From the NCBI GenBank assembly GCA_037179335.1, contig JAKZHN010000024.1, positions 1 to 64,000 of the forward strand: a stretch of 64,000 nucleotides of DNA, in the 5' to 3' direction. Shown in pieces: positions 56,234 through 64,000 of the stretch. The translations under genes and the position numbers were made by a program. The first letter of the stretch is position 1, and every line of letters begins with the position of its first letter. The DNA is from Cyclaneusma minus (Eukaryota > Ascomycota > Leotiomycetes > Marthamycetales > Marthamycetaceae). The notes below the pieces were generated by a model. That model worked only from the letters and a program-made list of their open reading frames with translations. It ran no database searches and was not told the DNA's origin.

Positions 56234-59200
56234 GATGGTGGTGGTAGGTTGACGGAGAGCCGCCGAGGAGGGAGAAGGCGTCGGAAGCGGTTCGGTTCGG
56301 CCAGTCAACAGCAGGTGGTCTCTTGGATCAAGCGCACTGTGCTGGGACTGTTGCGGTCTTCGAACAGTCTCTCTGGTGCAGGTCACTCGTAGTGGGAGTG
56401 GATCGTGGTATCATCAGAGGAGGGCGGCCTTATGGGTTCAGAGGTGTAGTCGGCCTTCGTTGTTTGGATTGATCGGGCGGCGGATGGCGCGAGTCGGTGG
56501 CAACGATGGTGGATCGCAAGAAGTGTGAGGGTTCCAGCTCACGAACGAGAGAGATTGCGATAATTGGCGTCTTGGGCGACAGTCTTCGGCCTACCAGTGT
56601 CTGGCGGGCGGGCGCATGCAAGAGAGAGAAGTGTAGGGGAGGTGGAGGTGGAGGTCGGAGCGGTGCAGAGGATTCAGTTGTCGACAGGGCTTGGACGAGA
56701 CGGGTCAGGGAAGAGGAATGCAGGCCGCAGCTCGGGATCGCTTTGCGCTGGCGTCTCCCAGGCTTGCGTGTTGCGTAGCACAGCGATCGCCCTAGGCTTT
56801 CTGGGGCAGCTTAGGCGCAGACCTGACGGAACTAGAATTGTGAAAGTCAAGACGGCGGCGCAATCATAATGCGACGGCGAAGCGTGCCCAGGAATTAATT
56901 CAAATCTCAATTTGGCTTTGCCGGTGAAGCATAAATCGTCACGGCAGCAAACAAAGAACCTCGAGCTCCCGTTCAAAGACTCAGGCTCGAAGGCCATCCG
57001 TCCTCGTCGTGCCGGCCCATCCTCTCCCGCATTACTCGAGTGTTCTTCTCCCAGCAACCTCTGTATTCATAGCATCGCCCGCCACCCGCCCTCCTGTTCT
57101 TCGCGTCTTGGAATCCAGCAGCCACGTCTTGTCGTCGCTCCTCGCCATCTCTTAATCTCTCCATCTCTGCTCTCTGCTTGCACAGCCTCGCTGGCTACTC
57201 CAGCAGGGGCAGTCCAGGCCTGTCTCGTGTTAACGCCCTCACAGATTCCCCCATTTAAATTGCGGCATCAATTTCCAGCGCCAGGGGTTGGCACCCGTCC
57301 ACCAATTGCCACACCAGTAGCCCCTAAACTGTGGGGCCGCGAAAAGCTTGGTGTCTGAGGTTCGCGCCATCTAAGCCCAGACAGGCAGCTGCTTTGTCTG
57401 GAAAAGGCCAAGTAGCACAACCTTTAACCATGCTATTAATACCCCGTCAACCACGCGTGCGCTGCGACGATGCTGCTCTCTCCCGTGTCTGCGCCATATC
57501 TAAGTGAAGAATGTCACCAATCCCAGAATTCCTGTTGCGTGTACAACCACTTGCCCGCCTCAGTCCTAGCCTGTTTGAAAAAGCCAAACGCCTTCCCGGC
57601 AACCAGCCTCTCCGAAACCTGATAGAAAGATCATGAGGAGCCGTTAGGGGTTCCGAGTGCCGCACCTCGACGCACCAGGCGTCTCGAAAGACGTCATGTT
57701 CGCTCGTCATTGAGAACTTCAAAGACGCTGGCTGGCCACATAACCAAATGAAGCACTGAGCAGTCGGATAGACTTTAGACGATGGCGATCACCAAGAAAC
57801 GCCCGACGGGAAGAATTGAAGCGCTGCCAGCTTCAGATGTGTCCCAGCCTCGTGTTGCATCGAAGCACCCAGGCCAGGAGTCGGGACTCGATTCACAACT
57901 GTTGCGAGAAGAGTAAGACTGTCGGCATGTCGCTTCGTAGTTCGTGCATACAAAGTACTTTATCTTTCAAGTGTCACATCAACAAAAGCCAGTTTGAGTT
58001 ATCAAGGAGTACTCATGACAGCGGCTGAGTGACCACAAAAGTCTAATGCGAGTATATAAGACAGCCAGTAAGGCCTTACGGTGTTCATCAACAATATTGG
58101 ACAATGACACTGCTGTGCTTGCTGGTTCGCCTTGGGGCAGCTTTCGACACTGGCGGGCGGCTGGACCTTGGTTGTTTTCGGTGTGATCTACGGGTGCCGC
58201 CCGCCGGTGTTTGTGTATATCTTTTGTTTTTTAATGTAAATCGGCCTTCTTTCTTGTCAAAGCCTGCTGCTTTATATAAAAAAGGGTCATAATGACTATC
58301 GTATCGCTTTTGGCAATTACGTATTAATAGTTTTTATACCTCTATCCGGTATCATAATCGATTGGCATTCAAGGCCTTCAGGACCCTGAACTTCCAATAT
58401 TTGTAACAACCCGTGAGCTGCTAGCCAATTGAAACAAATGGCAGATGGCAAATCCCATCAATGAGCCATATGATACCACGTTTTGATCGATTACCAATCA
58501 GTGGATACATATTCGTGGTTTCATGTTTGAATCTTGAAATAGTAGATACTCATAATGTCTTTCATGTGAGCTACTACCATACCACTGAGTCTGATCCAGC
58601 TAAGGGTACTCAGAGTCTCCGGTGACCTCAAATCTAGTGAAACTACCCGAAAGGATATCCACAGTGACTAGGAATAATCTACCTAAGGTAGATAACCAAG
58701 GAATACAAAGCGACAAAAACCACCCAAGCAAAAGCAGAAGCTGTGGAAAACAACCTTGGATCACATCATGGGCGGAGGTTGGTATCGGTATTCATGGCCT
58801 CTGTCATCCAATCATCCAATGATCCATCCAGTTGAAGTCGTACTCGTTGAACTTCATGAACCTGATTCAAAAATGGAAATGTATATCACCACTACACCGG
58901 CTATATGTTGAGAGGTAAAATGGTTTCATGACATCCATGAAGTAAATCATAATAGCATAAAAGCAAGCATATCCACTGACCAGAACATGTCTCCTGAAAT
59001 CTGGAGTTCTGGGCAAGAAACTGCCAGCCGGGTAACTGGGAGAAACCTGATGATAATTTGATAAGAACAGACTTCACCTCCACAGGCAGCAGCAAACACT
59101 TCGTCGTAAACAGCAAATTTGGGATATTTGCCTTGTCATTATGGTACAAGTTGATGAAAGTATCTATTTACCAACTTGTCAATGCCCGAAGAACGGATTC

Positions 59201-59327
59201 ACAGTTGGTGCTCAAAGTGATCAAGATGCTGAACAAACACACCAAAGCTTTTGATCCACCAACGCCTTCACAAACGTCCCGACACCAGCTGATGCAAACT
59301 CTCTGCCAAATTGACCACCCCTCCAAC
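56234..59327. other. Long intergenic region, no gene supported
   Basis: About 3.1 kb. The left part is the promoter side of the TRP-like gene (GGTGGAGGTGGAGG near 56640). Open frames up to 148 codons on the plus strand (56912-57358) have no coherent protein character. 58300-59050 is AT-richer and near the 3' end of HAS1. No RNA gene or repeat array was noticed. Confidence 0.5.
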
Positions 59328-61216
59328 TCAGTACTGCTTCTTCTTATACTGCCCACCCTGTTTCGGCTGGCTCCCATACGCCCTCCTCCCCTGCGGCGTC
59401 TTCTTGTCCCTCGCCATACTCGCCCCCAGCGTGATATCCACCTTCGGCGGATGAGGAAAGCCAAAGCTTTTCGCCAACTTAACCAAATCCAGCTTATTCA
59501 CATCAAAGATGGTCCTCAAACTATGACTAGCATAAGCCTGCAAGTACGACTTGTACCCGTCCTTGGCCGATTTGTTCAGATAGTAGTTCTGTCCAATCAG
59601 CTTTTCCAGCTGCGATTGCACGTTGACGATTTTCTTGTTGGGGAACTCGAATTCAACAACCGGCACGCGCGCTTCTTTGAGGTGCTTGAGGAAACCGACT
59701 TCGGAGGGTTGCAGGAACATTAGGGAACGGCCTTTGCCGTTGGAACCGCGGGCTGTGCGGCCTACGCGGTGGATGTAGTCGCGGGGGTCGTCAGGGGGGT
59801 CGAATTGGACGATCCAGTCGACGTCGGGGATCTGGCATGCTGTCAGTACTTGAAACATGGTGTTTTTGGATATCAACTTACATCGAGTCCTCTTGCAGCA
59901 ACGTCGGTACAGATCAAGGTTCCTTGCTTCGCATTGCAGAACTCAAAGAACGTGTTGGTTCGTTTCTGTTGCTTCTGCTTTCCGTGTAGATCCAGGACTG
60001 GCAGATCGATGTAGTTGAGCAATTCGGCGTGATACTTGACACAAGCACAGCTGGAGAAGAACACAATGATCTTCTTCTTGAGGTTACGCTTGAGGAAGGA
60101 AAACAGTAACAGGAAGCGCTTGTCGGAGTCGCAGATGACGTATCCTTGCTCCAGTCCTTCCACAGTACTGTGCTCCTTGGAATGATCGACGTTGATGTAA
60201 AGAGGTCCGGGGCGGAGAGATATCCTTGCAAGATCCTCGACTTTGGTAGTTTGTGTGGCAGAGAAGAGCATGGTCTGGCGCTCATCCTTTGGCAGAATCT
60301 TGACAATCTGTCGCATCTCATCCTCGAAACCAATCTCCAATATCCGGTCCGCTTCGTCGATAATGAGCGCCTTGAGGTTCTTGAACACGAAGCCTTGAGT
60401 ATTTTGCAGGTGATCCAGGAGTCGGCCAGGGGTCGCGATCAGCAAGTTCACACCCTTTGCCAGCTTATCTGCCTCTGCCCGTCGGTTTGCTCCTCCAATC
60501 ACGATACCGTAGGTCTGCGAATGGTGAGCCATGAGTTCTCGTGCCACACCGAAGATCTGCAGAGCCAACTCTCGAGTGGGGGACACCACAATGACTCCTG
60601 TACCATTTCGCGGTTTGAATCGCAAAGAGCTGAGCATTTCGACGGCGGGAATCAGGAAGGCGAGCGTCTTTCCAGATCCCGTCTTTGCGGCACCAAGCAC
60701 ATCCCGACCCGCCAGTAAAGGAGGAATACCGCGCTGCTGGATCTCGGTCATCGTCTCGAACTTCATGTCCTCCGTCAAAGCCTTCATTGTTTTGTCCGAC
60801 AGATTCAGGTCTTTGAAGTATTTCGACTGTGTACCAGTATTCGGTAATGACAGTGCTGATGCGTTGATGAGGCCATCGTCCTTGGTATCGCCGTTCTCCT
60901 GTAGAACTTCGTCCTCGTCCTTGGCCTCCTCTGCCTCTGCAGTCTCCTGGTCGTCCTCGGCATCTGATTCTGCGTCCTTGCCTTCTCCGTCTGATCCTGA
61001 GCTTTCCTCGTCGTCGCGACCCTCCTCCTCGTCCTTCTCTTCCGCCTCCTCTACCTTGGCACGCTTTCGGGCCTTCTCAGGCTTTTCGCTCTTCGCAGGT
61101 GCGACATCGACGACAGGTTTCGTTGCGCTCGCGGATTCGCCGTTTTCGGCATTCGCAGCCTTGGCACCAGCATGCTTCCTCTTGCGCTTCTTGTTCTGGA
61201 GTTGGGCGGGATCCAT
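59328..61216 (-). CDS. HAS1: ATP-dependent RNA helicase HAS1
   Basis: A nucleolar DEAD-box helicase needed for 40S and 60S ribosome assembly. Exons 61216-59882 and 59831-59328 (intron 50 nt) give 612 residues. A charged N-terminus with basic NLS-like KKRKRKH and long acidic stretches is followed by KYFKDLNLSDKTMKAL. The helicase core follows: Q motif (TEIQQRGIP), I AAKTGSGKT (177-184), Ia PTRELA, II DEAD (287-290), III SAT (319-321), V (TDVAARGLD at the splice junction) and VI HRVGRTARG (466 on). The C-terminal YYLNKSAKDGYKSYLQAYAS and HSLRTIFDVNKLDLVKLAKS are diagnostic of Has1. The tail ends GQYKKKQY. An in-frame ATG exists at 61285; I prefer 61216 (MDPAQLQNKK) because the extra 23 residues look like leader. 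Identification is certain. Confidence 0.97.
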
Positions 61217-61298
61217 GGTGGCTGATGTGGGAGCGTCGATATGTGTGCGATTCTTTCGGGATGGGAAAAAATGATTTTGGGTCAAAATAACTTCTTCT

Positions 61299-61329
61299 CT
61301 GCGATAAGCGAAGAGCTAGCTTATCGCAG
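61299..61329. promoter_or_regulatory. Perfect 11-bp inverted repeat in the HAS1 upstream region
   Basis: CTGCGATAAGC (61299-61309) is exactly inverted at GCTTATCGCAG (61319-61329), with a 9-bp spacer, 83-113 bp before the HAS1 ATG. Each arm carries GATAAG and resembles the GCGATGAG (PAC) element of ribosome-biogenesis genes. It may be a paired factor-binding site or part of the 5' UTR. Function is inferred. Confidence 0.55.
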
Positions 61330-62872
61330 GCCGCACGGACGTCTAGCCCGGCAAGACTTCGTCTCTCAAGAATTTCGGGCACGCTTCAAGTGTCCTTAAA
61401 CGTGTTTCGCGCTTTTTATGTTGTTACTCGCCACATGTAATGGATTATTTCTGATTGTCTTGGTGGGTTCTTGTTATTCGAATTTTCCCTCCTTACTCGA
61501 CTGATTCTCCTTATCCAGAAAGTGTCGCAGGAGTTTGAGACACGACCTCGGCTCTCGCGATCCCCCTTTTCAGCAGTCGAGGCCAGCTTTCAGCTCTGCC
61601 TATCACCAAATCTTTGTCGCCTTCTGCTCGCAATCGAGTTCCAACGACAAGTCGCAAGCGCTATCGGCATCTCCACGTGCTCTGATATGCCAGCAGAGCA
61701 TTTGAGTGGTTTGCATGCAGCTTACTTTGGCTTTCAGGCTTGAGCCAGTCTTGATCTCCCCCTAGAGGCACCTTGATGGACCTCCTCGCGAGATATATAT
61801 TGCCCGTCGGTTCTCTCCCCACTCTGGATCCCACTTCATTTTCCAAATGTTTTTTCTGCCCTACATTCGCAAATCCCAATCCTCTCTGCTTTCCTCGCTT
61901 CCACCAAGGCTTTCTACACTTCTTGTTACCCGGGACCTACGGCCTTGTCATCCTAGTCCGGGGTCGAGACTTTGTCACTTTGAGGGGCACGCCACTATCT
62001 CGTGTCCTCTTGCTTTCTCCGTACGGCCGTGGGAACTAAGATAACCACCGCCACGTACCAACGAGGACCATCGGGGACTGCCTCTGCGTCCCAAGCCCCC
62101 GAATCCATTGGAGCGCTATTGCGTCAAACGCTGGAAGGCCCGGAGGATCGACCGTTGGTACGCATGTTCACGGAACCGAAACGTCCAGATCGCCTTGGCT
62201 AGACTTCTGGAATAGGCACATGTACCAAGTGGTGCTACATGTAGCATGATGAAGCTTCTAGCTCGACTGTTGCTCGACTGGCCAATGGCTATGTGAGCGG
62301 GGAGCCGAGTTACAGTTCTTCGGCATCAATTGCACCCGCTATCTTCAGTTACCGTACCTCTCCATATTGACATGCAGCGTGGGCCCCTCATGGTTATCGC
62401 TACATGTACTAAATCTACTGCATAGTTCTGGACGACTCCTCGTCAAAATGACTGGACATCGCAATGGAGCCCCCACAGGTATTCGGTGAATCTTGTAAGT
62501 CCAAGCAGCTTTGTCGCCAGTACACTTTCTTACGGTTCCCCGTCACCCCTTTCTCATCCGCGTCGTTATCTCAAACTTCTCTTTTTCTTCCAGAACACAC
62601 GCTCCCAATAGCTCCAGACTCCACTTGATACTAGCTAGGTATCATTGAGTTAAGCAGCACAAAGTCTAAACTACGCCCCACCGCTGGCCCCTCCAGCTCC
62701 GGCTATATAACAAGCTCTGTCCCTTCTTCCCCCTCGTGCGGGGGAACGGAGCATTGCATTTGAACCCTGTCAAGATTCCTTAACCTAGCCGTCCGAGAGG
62801 TGCTGCCACAGGACTGACATACGACATTTCTCCACTTTCTCGCACCCATAAGTACCGAACCCATCCGCCATC
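61330..62872. promoter_or_regulatory. Divergent intergenic region between HAS1 and the GFA-family gene
   Basis: No supported gene. GGCTATATAA at 62700 could act as a TATA-like element about 170 bp before the next ATG; this is uncertain. Confidence 0.45.
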
Positions 62873-63702
62873 ATGAAGCGAATGTCAGGCCTCTTTGGCA
62901 AAAAACACAGGAAATCTTCTTCTGCCAGTACCGATTCGCGAAAACAGTCTGCTCCGAAGATATCTGAACCAACAAGCACTTCAACTGAGCAAGCAAGTAC
63001 TCCGACGGAGCCTGCAGCATCAGCCGCATCTACAACAGCAATCGCACCCACATCAATCGCACCTACATCAACGACTGAAGCACCGGCAGCCTCAACAGCA
63101 AGCGAAATGTCGGCTACGGATCACGGAAAGTGCCATTGCGGCCAGGTTGAGTGGGATGTCAAGTTGACTGACCGTTCTCACATTCTCTGGTAATGTCAAA
63201 CCCTGCATACTGCAGACATCAAGATAGCAGAGACACTAACAATGGACTGTCCAAAAGCCACTGCGACACTTGCAAAGTCCTCTCCGGCGGCACCTTCACC
63301 TGCAACCAGATCATCCCCCGCTCCGACATCAAAATCACCAAGGGCAAGCTCAACGACTACACCTACTACGGCGATTCCGGTAATTCCCCCTGTCTCCTAT
63401 CCCCCCTACCCCCTTACCCCCAACTTCGCAACACTCACAAGCTTACTCATCCCACCCGTCCTGGAATTGCGTACACTGACACACTGGATACAGGCAAAGC
63501 GGTGCACTGCTACTACTGCCCCAACTGCACCACGCACGTCTACCACCACCAGGAAGTCATGGGCCCCGATACCATCGTCGCCCGCACCATTGTTCTTGAA
63601 AACGGCAAGAGCATCCAGCCTGGTGCTGAGATCTACGGAAAGGCGAGGTTGCCTTGGGAGAAGGAGCTTGCGACGACTTTTGACACGCTGCCGCCCTCTT
63701 GA
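62873..63702 (+). CDS. GFA/CENP-V-fold zinc protein (glutathione-dependent formaldehyde-activating enzyme-like)
   Basis: Belongs to the GFA family: small zinc-binding carbon-sulfur lyase-like proteins, mostly of unknown substrate in fungi. Exons 62873-63189, 63258-63379 and 63494-63702 give 215 residues. The zinc ligands are all present: CHCG (Cys87, Cys89), CHCDTCK after the first splice, and CYYCPNC. Conserved FTCNQIIPRSDIKITKGKLN and YGDSGKAVHCYYCPNCTTHV support the splicing. The first 78 residues are Ser/Thr/Ala/Pro-rich with repeated IAPTS and lie outside the domain. Met79 (63107) is an alternative start giving a typical compact GFA protein. No targeting peptide is clear. Family confident, substrate unknown. 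Confidence 0.9.
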
Positions 63703-64000
63703 ATGGAGAGATTTCGAAGGGAGGAAGAGCTGGCATCACTTTTGACGCTAGCTGGAGGGACGCGCGGGTATCTTGGATTTCTTTTCTTGGAATAAAAGGG
63801 TGGGGGCTCCGCCGGGGCTCGGGATTGGACATGTGGAGATCTTGGACAGGTTGATTTGTATTTTAACAATGGGAACGCTCGTTTCATGTAATGAAAAATG
63901 AAGGATTATCACAAACACATGCTCCGTGTTGAGGACAGGAACATGAATTTGTGCAACCATGGTGCTTGCTTGGTGTGGTGGTTGCTTTCAATTAGATAAG
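63703..64000. other. 3' flank at the window end
   Basis: 3' side of the GFA-family gene. No further gene is supported. Confidence 0.45.

Noticed and set aside
60531..61274. 247-codon plus-strand frame antisense to HAS1
   Set aside because: Ser-rich complement of the acidic HAS1 N-terminus.

Overview
The window is nuclear DNA of a filamentous ascomycete (Pezizomycotina). The evidence is: protein genes with several short introns (about 48-104 nt, a few near 200-250) carrying GTAAGT/GTATGT-type donors; a Zn2Cys6 regulator; a fungal NTE1-type phospholipase; a fungal TRP/flavin-carrier-like membrane protein; and a 5.4-kb, gene-free, extremely AT-rich block that looks like repeat DNA mutated by RIP. 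I cannot name the genus. Coding sequences are read mostly by splicing adjoining frames; every exon set given with coordinates was checked for frame continuity. Layout: 1-5450 is an (ATTT)n run followed by the AT-rich block. At its right edge a family-2 glycosyltransferase gene is cut off (5587-6630, minus). HGH1 (7961-9372, plus) follows. Then come a decayed minus-strand gene (about 10717-11484), a Zn2Cys6 transcription factor (11579-13888, minus) and a second minus-strand coding remnant near 14.7-15.1 kb. 15-18 kb is gene-poor, with a candidate MITE at 16530-16973. An unrecognised 514-aa gene (18302-19987, plus) has minisatellite-like repeats on both sides. A coiled-coil gene with an apparent frameshift (21057-23125, minus) follows.

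From 25 kb the window is housekeeping-rich: MME1-like mitochondrial carrier (25041-26424, minus), IMP2 inner-membrane protease (27893-28749, minus), eIF2alpha (29271-30366, minus) head to head with NTE1 (30879-35785, plus), and guanine deaminase (36838-38688, plus). A repeat-laden stretch (38.7-43.6 kb) holds a small acidic-protein gene and a cluster of inverted-repeat modules sharing the box CGATGTGCAACAAAAC.

Then come RFC5 (44199-45387, minus), mitochondrial uL16/MRPL16 (45946-46786, minus) and RFC1 (47173-50509, plus). Two clamp-loader subunits therefore lie within 6.3 kb, each with an ACGCGT box upstream. The right end has mitochondrial Phe-tRNA synthetase MSF1 (51014-52569, minus), the TRP/flavin-carrier protein (53726-56233, minus), the DEAD-box helicase HAS1 (59328-61216, minus) and a GFA-family zinc protein (62873-63702, plus). 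Functional themes are mitochondrial upkeep (MME1, IMP2, MRPL16, MSF1), translation and ribosome assembly (eIF2alpha, HGH1, HAS1) and DNA replication (RFC1, RFC5). There is no sign of a secondary-metabolite cluster, and no CRISPR, rRNA or intact tRNA was seen. The most unusual items are the inverted-repeat module cluster, the mutated splice donor in the MME1-like gene, the glycosyltransferase truncated at the RIP boundary, and the repeat-flanked unknown gene at 18-20 kb.
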